Source: Gordonia westfalica (lineage in GTDB: Bacteria > Actinomycetota > Actinomycetes > Mycobacteriales > Mycobacteriaceae). From it: a DNA stretch of 64,000 nt. The notes under the pieces were generated by a model. The model saw only the letters and a program-made list of their open reading frames with translations, ran no database searches and was not told the origin of the DNA. Position 1 is the first letter of the stretch. Every line of letters starts with the position of its first letter. Location of the stretch: positions 3,720,001 to 3,784,000 of the forward strand of contig NZ_FNLM01000034.1 in assembly GCF_900105725.1 (NCBI RefSeq), given 5' to 3'. This document shows positions 8,206-17,074 of this stretch, piece after piece. The translations under genes were made by a program, and so were the position numbers.

Positions 8206-11200
8206 ATCCAACCGCACCGCGAAGATCGTCGCCGTCGTCACCGGCCTGCTGGGTTTTCTGCTCGCCATCGTCACGCCGATCCTGCCGGTGAACCAGACCA
8301 CGGCCGAACTCCGATGGCCGCAAGGTGACTCGGTCTCGGATGTGGCGGCCCCGCTGGTGGCCTTCGTCCCGATCGACATGGACATGTCCGTGCCGTGTTC
8401 GTTGGCCGCCCGGTTGCCCGCGCAGGGCGGCGTCCTCCTCTCGACGACGCCGGAGGGCGGCCAGGACGATTCCGCCCGCGGCCTCTTCGTCCGTGCCACC
8501 GCCGACACGCTGACGATGATCGACCGCAACGTGGTGCTCCTCAACACCGATCGCGCAGCAGCGCAGTCGAACCCGAACTGCCGCATCGTGATGCACGCCG
8601 ACGGTGAGGGCGTCGACGGCCGTTTCGAGGGCCTGCCCGCCCCCGACGCGACCTCCGGCGGTCTGCACGAGTTCGCCATCCCCGACCACGAGATGCGTCC
8701 GCAGATCGTCGGGATCTACAGCGATCTGCCCGCCGACGCGTCCCGGAACGGGCTGTCGCTGCACGCCACCATCGACACCCGCTACGTCAGCTCCGCGACG
8801 CCCCTCAAGCTCGCGGCGATCGTGATCGGCATCGTGATGACGATCCTGTCGCTCATCGCGCTGGGCATCCTCGACCGTCGGGACGGCCGCTCCCACAAGC
8901 GGTTCCTGCCCACCGGCTGGTTCACGATCCGCCCGCCCGACATCGCGGTGTTCGCGATCCTCGCCTTCTGGTGGTTCGCCGGCGCCAACACCTCCGACGA
9001 CGGCTACAACTTCACCGTCGGCCGCATCACCAGCGAGGCCGGCTACGCGGACAACTACTTCCGCTACTTCGGCGTCCCGCAGGACCCGTTCGGCTGGCAC
9101 TTCCAGGTCATCTCGTGGATGACACACGTCAGCGTGGCGACACCGTGGATGCGCCTGCCCGCCTTCCTGCTCGGACTCCTCGGCTGGTGGCTCATCAGCC
9201 GAGAGGTGATCCCGCGCCTGGGTCGCGCGGTCCGCAACAGCACGCCCGCCGTGTGGTCGGCCGCCTTCGTCTTCCTCGCGATCTGGTTGCCGTTCAACAA
9301 CGGTCTGCGTCCCGAACCCGCCGAGGCCGTGGGTGCGCTGCTCACCTGGTGCTGCGTCGAACGGGCCATCGCCACGCGCCGCCTGTTGCCGTATGCGATC
9401 GCGGTGGTGACGGCCGCCTTCACGCTGGCCCTGGCGCCGGGCGGACTGATGGCGGTCGCCGCCCTGCTCGCCGGCATCCGGCCCATCGTGAAGACCGTCG
9501 TGTCGCGCCGTTCCCGTGACGGACTGCTGCCGATGCTCGCGCCGATCCTGGCGGCGGGCACCGCGGTCCTCTTCCAGATCTTCTACGACCAACCGCTCGG
9601 TGCGCTGATCGCCGGCAACAAGGTCGCCTCCGACGTCGGACCGACGCTCGAGTGGTGGCAGGAACCGATCCGGTACTACTACCTGATCCTGCCCACCGCG
9701 GACGGCACCCTGGCCCGTCGTTTCGGCGTGCTGGCAATGATCCTGTGCCTGTTCGTCGTCCTGCTGCGCCTGCTGCGTCGCGAACATCCGAACGGGGTTG
9801 CGCGCGCGCCGATCTGGCGCCTGGTCGCGGTCACACTGGGCACGATGTTCTTCATCGCGTTCACCCCGACCAAGTGGACCCACCACTTCGGTGTCTACGC
9901 GGGCATCGCCGCAGGCCTCGCCGCCGCAGCGGGCGCGATGATGGCGCCCGCCGTCCTGCGGTCACGCCGCAACCGCACCTTCTTCGCGGCCGCGGTTCTC
10001 GCGATCACCGGGATCTCCTTCGCCGGCACCAACGGCTGGTGGTTCGTCGGCAGCTACGGCGTGCCGTGGTGGGACCGTCCGCCGGCCGTCGGCGGGGTCA
10101 ACGTCGCGTGGTTCATCCTCCTCGCGGCGGTCGTCACCGCCCTGGCCGGACTGTGGTTCCACTTCCGCGACGACTTCGTCGACGAACAGACCCGTACCCG
10201 CGGCGGTGACCACTGGTATTCGAAGCTCAAGTTCTCACCGCTGCCGGTGATCTCGGGTCTGATGGTGTTGTTCATGGTCGCATCGTTCCTGAAGGGCGCC
10301 TACGAGCAGCGGGATTCCTGGTCCTGGATGAAGTCGAATGCTCGTGCGCTGACCGGCAATTCGTGCGGCCTGGCCAACGACGTGCTCGTCGAGCCCGATC
10401 CGACGGCGGCCCTGCTCGCCCCCGCAGCGGTTGACGGCCGCCCCGCACCCGGTGTCGCACAGGCGCTGTCCGGCGCCGATGCCATCGGCTTCACACCCAA
10501 TGGCGTCCCGAACAAACTGTCGGTGGACGCGACCGAGAGCAACGACTCGTCCGCGACGACCGCGCAGAACACCGCGCAGACCGGCGCCGGGGCCGATGAG
10601 TCCGGCGACTCCTCGTCGGCGCAGGGCGGCACCGAGGGCGGACAGGGCGCACGCGGGATCAACGGTTCGACGGTCCGCCTTCCGTTCGGCCTGAATCCCT
10701 CCGCCACACCGGTTCTCGGCAGCTACGGATCGCCGTCGGGCTCGGCCTCGCTGACCACCGACTGGTATCAGCTGCCCGAACGCTCCGACGCCGCACCGCT
10801 GCTCACCATGGCGGTCGCCGGATCGGTCGAGGCCGTCGACGGCATCGGTGTCGTACATGCCGGCCAGAAGGTGATCGCGCAGTTCGGACGCGTGGGCGCG
10901 GACGGCCGGGTCGTGCCGACCGGGCAGATGTTCCCCATCGACATCGGCGAGACCCCGACCTGGCGCAACCTGCGCTTCCCGCTCGCCGACGCCCCGGACC
11001 GGTCCACCGTCGTGCGCATCCTGGTCGAGGACACCGCGGCAGCGTCGTCGGAGTGGGTGGCCATCACACCGCCGCGCGTCAGCACGTTGGCGACGCTCAA
11101 CGACGTCGTCGGGCAGACCGACCCGGTGTTCATCGACTGGCTCCCCGGCCTGGTGTTCCCGTGCCAGCAGCCCATGAAGGTGCGATACGGCGTGCTCGAG

Positions 11201-11476
11201 GTCCCGAAGTGGCGGATCATGCCCGACGCGGAGGCCACCCGGAAGAACAGCCAGACGTGGATGTCGGGCACCGCGGGCGGTCCGCTGGGCATCACCGAGG
11301 CGATGCTCCGTCCGACCCTGTTGCCGACCTACCTGCGCAACAACTGGGGACGCGACTGGGGCGGACTGCAGCGGTTCACCGAGATCATCCCGGCCCCGCC
11401 CGCCGAACTCGACCTCGGAGAGGCGCGACGCTCGGGCCTGTACGACCCGGCACCGATGCGTTCGAGCGGCTACTGA
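8198..11476 (+). CDS. embB: Arabinosyltransferase, EmbB type, copy 1
   Basis: This 1092-residue EmbB-type arabinosyltransferase is the usual catalytic partner of EmbA and the main ethambutol target in mycobacteria. The N-terminal anchor is IVAVVTGLLGFLLAIVTPIL. The catalytic loop is NTSDDGYNFTVGRITSEAGY and the proline motif FTPTKWTHHFG. The stretch FGWHFQVISWMTHVSVAT keeps a Met at the position matching M. tuberculosis EmbB Met306. A Ser/Thr/Asp/Glu-rich linker of about 45 residues (near 770-815, ATESNDSSATTAQNTAQTG) precedes the carbohydrate-binding domain. The protein ends SGLYDPAPMRSSGY. The start overlaps embA1. A hairpin at 11496-11533 ends the unit. Confidence 0.92.
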   Translation: MSESNRTAKIVAVVTGLLGFLLAIVTPILPVNQTTAELRWPQGDSVSDVAAPLVAFVPIDMDMSVPCSLAARLPAQGGVLLSTTPEGGQDDSARGLFVRATADTLTMIDRNVVLLNTDRAAAQSNPNCRIVMHADGEGVDGRFEGLPAPDATSGGLHEFAIPDHEMRPQIVGIYSDLPADASRNGLSLHATIDTRYVSSATPLKLAAIVIGIVMTILSLIALGILDRRDGRSHKRFLPTGWFTIRPPDIAVFAILAFWWFAGANTSDDGYNFTVGRITSEAGYADNYFRYFGVPQDPFGWHFQVISWMTHVSVATPWMRLPAFLLGLLGWWLISREVIPRLGRAVRNSTPAVWSAAFVFLAIWLPFNNGLRPEPAEAVGALLTWCCVERAIATRRLLPYAIAVVTAAFTLALAPGGLMAVAALLAGIRPIVKTVVSRRSRDGLLPMLAPILAAGTAVLFQIFYDQPLGALIAGNKVASDVGPTLEWWQEPIRYYYLILPTADGTLARRFGVLAMILCLFVVLLRLLRREHPNGVARAPIWRLVAVTLGTMFFIAFTPTKWTHHFGVYAGIAAGLAAAAGAMMAPAVLRSRRNRTFFAAAVLAITGISFAGTNGWWFVGSYGVPWWDRPPAVGGVNVAWFILLAAVVTALAGLWFHFRDDFVDEQTRTRGGDHWYSKLKFSPLPVISGLMVLFMVASFLKGAYEQRDSWSWMKSNARALTGNSCGLANDVLVEPDPTAALLAPAAVDGRPAPGVAQALSGADAIGFTPNGVPNKLSVDATESNDSSATTAQNTAQTGAGADESGDSSSAQGGTEGGQGARGINGSTVRLPFGLNPSATPVLGSYGSPSGSASLTTDWYQLPERSDAAPLLTMAVAGSVEAVDGIGVVHAGQKVIAQFGRVGADGRVVPTGQMFPIDIGETPTWRNLRFPLADAPDRSTVVRILVEDTAAASSEWVAITPPRVSTLATLNDVVGQTDPVFIDWLPGLVFPCQQPMKVRYGVLEVPKWRIMPDAEATRKNSQTWMSGTAGGPLGITEAMLRPTLLPTYLRNNWGRDWGGLQRFTEIIPAPPAELDLGEARRSGLYDPAPMRSSGY

Positions 11477-11495
11477 CACCGCTCTGTACTGCGGC

Positions 11496-11533
11496 GACGG
11501 GGGTGTCGCGGGCTTACCCATGACATCCCCGTC
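11496..11533 (+). terminator. Hairpin terminator after embB1
   Basis: GACGGGGGTGTC (11496-11507) pairs with GACATCCCCGTC (11522-11533) over 12 bp with one G-U pair, leaving a 14-nt loop. It starts 20 nt after the embB1 stop. There is no U-tract, as is common in high-GC actinobacteria. Confidence 0.6.
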
Positions 11534-11630
11534 GAAACCGGTCGGCACGTCTTCGTTATCTCACCGTGACCTGCCGTCTCGGTTGCGTCACTCATCGCCG
11601 GCGTCCCTCGAAGACTCCGCTGACGCGGCC

Positions 11631-11645
11631 TAGCGTCGTGTCATG
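11631..11645 (+). promoter_or_regulatory. Candidate -10 element of dps
   Basis: TAGCGT at 11631-11636 ends 6 nt before the ATG at 11643, with no Shine-Dalgarno sequence. This is again consistent with a leaderless transcript. Confidence 0.4.
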
Positions 11646-12182
11646 AGTAAATTCACTGCACCAGGACTCAGTACGGAAGCGGCCGACGAGGTGGCCGGAA
11701 TCCTGCAGGAGCGGCTCAGTGCGCTCAACGACCTGCATCTCACCCTGAAGCACATCCACTGGAATGTGGTGGGCGCCAACTTCATCGGTGTCCACGAGAT
11801 GATCGATCCGCAGGTCGAACTCGTACGCGGCTACGCCGACACCCTCGCCGAGCGCATCGCGACGCTGGGCTCGTCGCCGAACGGCACGGCCAAGGCGATC
11901 GAGACCGACCGGTCGTGGAGCGACTACTCGATCGGCCGCGACACCGCGCAGGCCCACCTCGGCGCGCTCGACCTCGTCTACGACGGCTTCATCACCTCAC
12001 ACCGTGACGCGATCGAGAAGATCGGCGAGATCGACCCGATCACCGAGGACAACCTGATCGGTCAGACGGCCGAACTCGAGAAGTTCCAGTGGTTCGTCCG
12101 CGCTCATCTCGAGAGCTACACGGGCGAACTGACTCACGCCGGCGCCAGCGGCGAGAAGGAAGCCGCCGATGCCGCGCGCTGA
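11643..12182 (+). CDS. dps: Dps family DNA-binding ferritin-like protein
   Basis: Dps dodecamers oxidise ferrous iron with hydrogen peroxide and store it, and many also bind and shield DNA. The 179-residue length is normal. The intersubunit ferroxidase signature is intact: KHIHWNVVGANFIGVHEMID near residues 36-55 provides the conserved His, Trp, His and Asp, and the downstream DPQVELVRGYADTLAERI supplies the Asp/Glu region. The C-terminal tail (THAGASGEKEAADAAR) is short and weakly charged, so DNA binding by a basic tail is not evident. The gene has its own -10 and its own flanking hairpins, so it looks like an independent unit placed inside the emb cluster. A link to cell-wall synthesis is not implied by its sequence. 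Confidence 0.92.
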   Translation: MSKFTAPGLSTEAADEVAGILQERLSALNDLHLTLKHIHWNVVGANFIGVHEMIDPQVELVRGYADTLAERIATLGSSPNGTAKAIETDRSWSDYSIGRDTAQAHLGALDLVYDGFITSHRDAIEKIGEIDPITEDNLIGQTAELEKFQWFVRAHLESYTGELTHAGASGEKEAADAAR

Positions 12183-12231
12183 CCGACCCGCACGTTAGAC
12201 CCGGTGATGGCCGTTCCCTCGGCCCTCACCG

Positions 12232-12279
12232 AAACCGCGGCCGCGACGCCCCCACCACCACCTCGCGGCCGCGGTTTCC
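12232..12279 (+). terminator. Perfect 16-bp inverted repeat after dps
   Basis: GAAACCGCGGCCGCGA (12232-12247) and TCGCGGCCGCGGTTTC (12264-12279) are exact reverse complements around a 16-nt C-rich loop. It starts 50 nt after the dps stop and precedes the EAL-DICT gene. It is likely an intrinsic terminator of the non-U-tract type. Confidence 0.7.
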
Positions 12280-12456
12280 CCTCTCGAAGCCGCCCACACC
12301 GACAACCGAGACGTCTCGATGCCGGCGGTGGTTGTCGCACGTCCGTCCGATGTCGCTTTGTTACGCTGAGCACAGGCTTTTGCCGTGAACAGGATGTGAA
12401 GACATTGCGTCCGACCGGATCAATCGGGGCGTCCTCGCTCTGACGGGGAGGTACGT

Positions 12457-13665
12457 GTGGCTGAGACACGATCATTCACGCTGTTCGACGATCTGGAGCT
12501 CCACATGCAGTTCGCGCCGGTCTGCCGGCTGTCGGACGGCGCCCTGGCCGCCGTCGAACTGCAGCTCCGCGGACCCGCCGGAACCCGACTCGCGACCGCA
12601 GCCGCCCTCAAACGGGCCGCGCGACTCGTCGAAGAGCATCCGGTCCTGGACGAACGCAAACGTCAGATGGCCGCCACCCCGCGCGCCCAGTCGTTGGCCA
12701 AGATCCTCCCGCTGCTGGTCAACCTGGATCTCGAGCTGATCGACAACCTCGACGACGACACCGCGCGCACGCTCGAGCGCCACGTGATGGTGATCATGCC
12801 GGATGCCGTCGAACGCAGCCCGCAGCGCACTCTGGCCCGAGTCGCCCGTGCCCGCGCCGCCGGCAAGATCATCTGCGTCGACGGCCTGGTCCGCAGCGAA
12901 CATGCGGCAACCCTGCTGTCCCTGGTCGAACCCGACATCATCGTCACCGGCGCGGAACTCCTGGCGAAGCAGGCCACCGCCGACGCCGCACAGCTCGCGC
13001 ACGCCCTGGCCGCACACACCGAACGCAGCCACGCCGTGGTCATCGCCGAGGGCGTCGACGACGAGCCGAGCCGGGTGACCGCCCAGACCATGGGTGCGGC
13101 CTTCGGCATCGGCGATCTGTATCCGCCGGTGTCCGACCCGGCGGTGCTGGCGACGCGGACCGTCGTACCGCTGCCCGAGATGCCGGTGTGGACCACCCCC
13201 GGCCCGGACAAGTCGACCCCGTACCGCATCGCGTCGACGTCGATCGAGCCGCGCCTGGGCAACAAGAGGCTGCTCATCGAGATGAGCAAGGCGCTCGAGC
13301 ACCAGGCCGCGATCGGGGGCGCCGCCATCGTCCTGGGCACCTTCCAGTTCGCCGAACACTTCACCGACCGCACCGCCAAGCGGTGGCGGGAGATGTCGGA
13401 GAAGACCGGTCTGGCCGGCGTCTACGGCGTCGGACTCCCGGACGTGCGGGACGGCAACGTGCATCGCGCGCCGCTGGACCCCGAGGACGACCTGATCAAC
13501 GAGTGGAATGTGGCCGTCCTCGGCCCCCACTTCGCGGCGCTTCTCGCCGCCCGCGACCAGCACGATGCCGGACCCGACCTGGAACGCACCTTCGAGTTCG
13601 TGCAGACCTATGACCGGATGACCGTCACGCAGGCCGTTCACTCGATCCTCACGCGGTTCGCCTAG
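12457..13665 (+). CDS. Degenerate EAL domain plus DICT sensory domain protein
   Basis: This 402-residue protein has an EAL-like N-terminal half (about 1-245) followed by a DICT domain (about 250-390). In the first half, AAVELQLRG sits where a c-di-GMP phosphodiesterase has its EAL signature, so catalytic Glu-Ala-Leu is not preserved. FGIGDLYPP occupies the place of the usual GYLFGRP-type motif. The C-terminal half reads KRLLIEMSKALEHQAA, AIVLGTFQFAEHF and WNVAVLGPHFAALLAARD, the DICT pattern seen with cyclic-di-GMP proteins. It is predicted to sense or bind rather than cleave a nucleotide (inferred). The GTG at 12457 has GGGGAGG upstream. It sits directly before embA2, 58 bp away. The domain calls are from motif memory. 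Confidence 0.7.
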   Translation: MAETRSFTLFDDLELHMQFAPVCRLSDGALAAVELQLRGPAGTRLATAAALKRAARLVEEHPVLDERKRQMAATPRAQSLAKILPLLVNLDLELIDNLDDDTARTLERHVMVIMPDAVERSPQRTLARVARARAAGKIICVDGLVRSEHAATLLSLVEPDIIVTGAELLAKQATADAAQLAHALAAHTERSHAVVIAEGVDDEPSRVTAQTMGAAFGIGDLYPPVSDPAVLATRTVVPLPEMPVWTTPGPDKSTPYRIASTSIEPRLGNKRLLIEMSKALEHQAAIGGAAIVLGTFQFAEHFTDRTAKRWREMSEKTGLAGVYGVGLPDVRDGNVHRAPLDPEDDLINEWNVAVLGPHFAALLAARDQHDAGPDLERTFEFVQTYDRMTVTQAVHSILTRFA

Positions 13666-13686
13666 TTCCCGGCGGCAGTGCTCGAT

Positions 13687-13726
13687 TTGGGAATGTCACA
13701 GCATCGCTGACTACGATGCGCCTGTG
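13687..13726 (+). promoter_or_regulatory. Candidate promoter of embA2 (TTGGGA / TACGAT)
   Basis: TTGGGA (13687-13692) and TACGAT (13712-13717) are separated by 19 bp, and the GTG start at 13724 follows after 6 nt without a Shine-Dalgarno sequence. GTCACAGCA at 13695-13703, between the two elements, resembles one half-site of the MtrA-like repeats seen elsewhere in the window. Confidence 0.5.
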
Positions 13727-16700
13727 CCGAAGTCGCCTGGAGTGTCCGAGTCAGACGAGCCATCCGTCGGCGCCGATGTCCCTGCGGAGCGGTCTTCCGG
13801 CCGTTCCTCCCGCACCGTGGCGATCGTGGCCGCGGTTGCCGGACTGGTCGCGGTCGTCGCCGGTGTCCTGACCCCGTTTCTGCCGGTCAGCACGTCGACG
13901 GCGTCGATCACCTGGCCGGGAGGCCAGGAACTGGGCGCGGAGTCGGCATCGGTCACGGCACCGCTGGTCGCGCAGACCGCGCGCGACGTACGGATCACCA
14001 TCCCGTGCGGGGCCCTGGCGAGCACGCCCGACGATGCCGCCACGACGGTCCTGTCGACGATGCCGGCGAATGCCACCAAGGCGCGTGAGAACGGTCTCTT
14101 CGTGGTGGCCGACGCCGCGAACGTGACCGTCTCGGTCCGCAACAAGATACTTGCGTCGGTGCCGCGCTCCGCCCTGGGCGGGTGTTCCGAACTGCGCTTC
14201 TTCTCCGACGCCACGACGACCGGCGCCCAGTTCGTCGGATTGCCGCCCGGGGCCACGTCGGCCGGTGGCGGCGACGTGGGCCTGGCCGAACCGTCGTCGA
14301 ATCCGCAGGTCGCCGGCGTGTTCACCGCGCTGACCCCCGAGCAGGTCCGGGCGTCGGGGATCGACGTCCGGATCGAGATCGACGACCGGTTCGCCTCGTC
14401 ACCGTCGGTCATCAAATGGCTGGTCATGATCGTCGGGATCATCGCGGCGATCGTCGCGCTGGTCGCCGTCGGCCGGCTGGATCGCCTCCACGGCTATCAC
14501 CGTCGCATCGGCGCCAAACTGCGCTGGCGTTCGGTCCTCCGTCCCACGCCCACCGACATCGGCGTCACCCTGACGCTCGTCGTGTGGCATTTCCTCGGCG
14601 CGGGTTCCCCCGACGACGGCTACATCCTCAACATGGGCCGCAACGCGGCGGACGCGGGCTACCTGTCCGACTACTACCGCTTCTACGGCATCCCCGAAGC
14701 CCCGTTCGACTGGTACTACAGCTTCCTCGCCTACTGGTCGACGATCTCGACCACGGGCCTGTGGATGCGCCTGCCGTCGCTGATCGCCGGCCTCGCCGCG
14801 TGGTTCATCCTCAGCCGGGTGCTGCTGCCTCGTCTCGGTGGCGCCGTCCGGCGGTCGCAGTGGGCGATGCTCACCGGCGCCGCGGTGTTCCTGGCGTTCT
14901 GGTTGCCGATGTGTTCGGGCCTGCGCAGCGAGGGCATCATCGTGCTCGGCACGCTGCTCACCTGGTGGGCGGTGGAGGTCACCGTCTCGACGCGCCGCAT
15001 ACTCCCCGCGGCGCTCGCCGCGCTCACCGCGCTGCTGACCCTGGCGCTGGCTCCGCACGGTCTGGTCGCGCTGGCCCTGTTGATCGCCAGCGCACGGCCC
15101 ATGCTGCGCATCCTCGTCCGCCGACGTCGTGAGGACGGTCTGCTGCCGCTACTCGCACCCGTCCTCGGCGCCGGTGCGCTCGTCGTGATCGTCGTGTTCC
15201 GCGACCAGACCCTGGCGACAGTGTTCGAGGCGATCCGCATCCGCTACTCGGTCGGCCCGACCCTCGCCTGGTACCAGGAGCTGCTGCGCTACTACTTCCT
15301 GGCCGTCAACCACTCCGACGGCGCGCTCGCACGACGCATCCCGGTGCTGCTGTTCGCCGTGTCGATGTTCCTCGTGCTCGCGATCATGTTGCGCCGCAAG
15401 AGGATCGACGGCGTCGATCCCGGTGCGGTGTGGCGCGTGCTGGGTGCATCGCTGCTGACGATCCTGCTGCTGTCGTTCACGCCGACCAAGTGGACGATCC
15501 AGTTCGGCATCTTCGCCGGCCTCGGAGCCGCGCTGGCCGCGGTCGCCTGCGTCGCGATCGGCCAGGCAGCGAGTCGGACGCTGCGCAACCTGTCCATCCT
15601 CGTCGCGGGTCTGCTCGTGGCCTGTGCCGCGGCCGCGGCCGGCAAGAACGCGTGGCCGTGGCCGTACAACTTCGGCATCGCCTGGTTCGACAAGGCGCCG
15701 GTGATCGCCGGCATCCAGGTGTCGACGGTGCTGCTCGCGCTGGCCGTCGTCGCGCTGGTGTTCGCGATCTGGCAGCACCTGCGCATGGACTTCGTCGACG
15801 AGACCGGTCTGGCGCACGCCCAGGGTGCCGCACCGGCCGGCTGGCGTGTCGGTGTCGCCTCGGCGCCGATCGCGGTGATCGCGCTCCTCATCGTGGTGTC
15901 CGAGCTCGCGGTGTTCGCCAAGGCCTCGGTCAGTCGTGCCGACACCTTCACCGTGCTGTCGGCCAACCTCGACTCCCTGCGCGGCAACACCTGCGCGATG
16001 GCCGACGCCGTACTCGTCGAACCCGACCCGAACCGCGGCATGCTGGTTCCCGCCGACGGTGTGTCGGCCTCGGCGGCGCTCGCCGGTCAGTCGTCCGGAT
16101 TCGGCCCCGACGGTGTGAAGCCCGACCTGACACCGCAGGCCGGCGCGCAGAAGCCGGGCGTGATGAACACCTCGGCGGACCTCTCCAAGACGTTCGTCGT
16201 CTACGGCTCGAACCCCGGCACGACGGGCGGCGTCGGGCCGCGGGGCGTCAACGGCAGCACCGCCGCGCTGCCCTTCGGGCTCGACCCGGCGACCACCCCG
16301 GTGATGGGCAGTCACGGCGACACCAGCGGCCAGGCGTCGCTGACCACCGACTGGTACGAGCTGCCCGCCCGGGGCTCCTCGCCGCTGATCGTCATCACCG
16401 CGGCCGGCGCCGTGGCCACCCTCGACCGTGACGGTGTCCCGATTTTCGGGCAGACGCTCCAGGTGCAGTTCGGACGGGAATCGGCCGGCGGGTTCGAGAC
16501 CGTCGGCGCGCCGGCGGTCCCCATCGACGCCGAACGGACCAATCGGCCGTGGCGCAATCTGCGCATCCCGACCGACCGCATCCCCGACGGCGCGACCGCG
16601 ATGCGGATCGTGGCTCGCGACAACAACCTCGACGCCGATCAGTGGCTGGCCGTCACGCCGCCCCGCGCACCGGTCCTGGAGACCCTGCAGGACGTCGTCG

Positions 16701-17074
16701 GGTCCACTGATCCGGTGCTCATCGACTTCGCGGCCGGTGCGGTGTTCCCGTGCCAGCAGCCGATGACCGCGCGCGACGGCATCGTCGACATCCCCGAGTG
16801 GCGAATCCTGCCCGAGTCGTGGATCGCCAACTCGCAGTCCAAGACCTGGATGGCCGCCGAGGACGGCGGTCTGTTGACGACGGTCGAGGCACTGACCCGG
16901 CCGTCGACGCTGGCGACATATCTCGACAACGACTGGTATCGCGAGTGGGGCAACCTGCAGCGACTGGACCCGCTGGTGCCGGCTGCCCGGCCCGCGGACG
17001 TGATGACCGGTTCGGCGACCACCTGGGGATGGTCCCGACCCGGCCCGATCAGGGTGGTGCCCGAAGATGACTGA
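13724..17074 (+). CDS. embA: Arabinosyltransferase, EmbA type, copy 2
   Basis: This is the second EmbA-like arabinosyltransferase, 1116 residues. It shares with copy 1 the catalytic GAGSPDDGYILNMGR loop, YYRFYGIPEAPFDWYYSF, VVFRDQTLATVFEAIRIRY, FTPTKWTIQFG and the C-terminal WGWSRPGPIRVVPEDD. The similarity to embA1 is greater than to the other three emb genes, which supports a paralogous duplication rather than a different subtype. The N-terminus is about 25 residues longer, with an acidic stretch (SESDEPSVGADVPAERS) before the anchor helix. No catalytic residue appears lost. It overlaps embB2 by 8 nt (GATGACTGA), the same coupling seen in copy 1. It has its own promoter and is probably a separate transcription unit from embC-embA1-embB1. 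Confidence 0.92.
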   Translation: MPKSPGVSESDEPSVGADVPAERSSGRSSRTVAIVAAVAGLVAVVAGVLTPFLPVSTSTASITWPGGQELGAESASVTAPLVAQTARDVRITIPCGALASTPDDAATTVLSTMPANATKARENGLFVVADAANVTVSVRNKILASVPRSALGGCSELRFFSDATTTGAQFVGLPPGATSAGGGDVGLAEPSSNPQVAGVFTALTPEQVRASGIDVRIEIDDRFASSPSVIKWLVMIVGIIAAIVALVAVGRLDRLHGYHRRIGAKLRWRSVLRPTPTDIGVTLTLVVWHFLGAGSPDDGYILNMGRNAADAGYLSDYYRFYGIPEAPFDWYYSFLAYWSTISTTGLWMRLPSLIAGLAAWFILSRVLLPRLGGAVRRSQWAMLTGAAVFLAFWLPMCSGLRSEGIIVLGTLLTWWAVEVTVSTRRILPAALAALTALLTLALAPHGLVALALLIASARPMLRILVRRRREDGLLPLLAPVLGAGALVVIVVFRDQTLATVFEAIRIRYSVGPTLAWYQELLRYYFLAVNHSDGALARRIPVLLFAVSMFLVLAIMLRRKRIDGVDPGAVWRVLGASLLTILLLSFTPTKWTIQFGIFAGLGAALAAVACVAIGQAASRTLRNLSILVAGLLVACAAAAAGKNAWPWPYNFGIAWFDKAPVIAGIQVSTVLLALAVVALVFAIWQHLRMDFVDETGLAHAQGAAPAGWRVGVASAPIAVIALLIVVSELAVFAKASVSRADTFTVLSANLDSLRGNTCAMADAVLVEPDPNRGMLVPADGVSASAALAGQSSGFGPDGVKPDLTPQAGAQKPGVMNTSADLSKTFVVYGSNPGTTGGVGPRGVNGSTAALPFGLDPATTPVMGSHGDTSGQASLTTDWYELPARGSSPLIVITAAGAVATLDRDGVPIFGQTLQVQFGRESAGGFETVGAPAVPIDAERTNRPWRNLRIPTDRIPDGATAMRIVARDNNLDADQWLAVTPPRAPVLETLQDVVGSTDPVLIDFAAGAVFPCQQPMTARDGIVDIPEWRILPESWIANSQSKTWMAAEDGGLLTTVEALTRPSTLATYLDNDWYREWGNLQRLDPLVPAARPADVMTGSATTWGWSRPGPIRVVPEDD

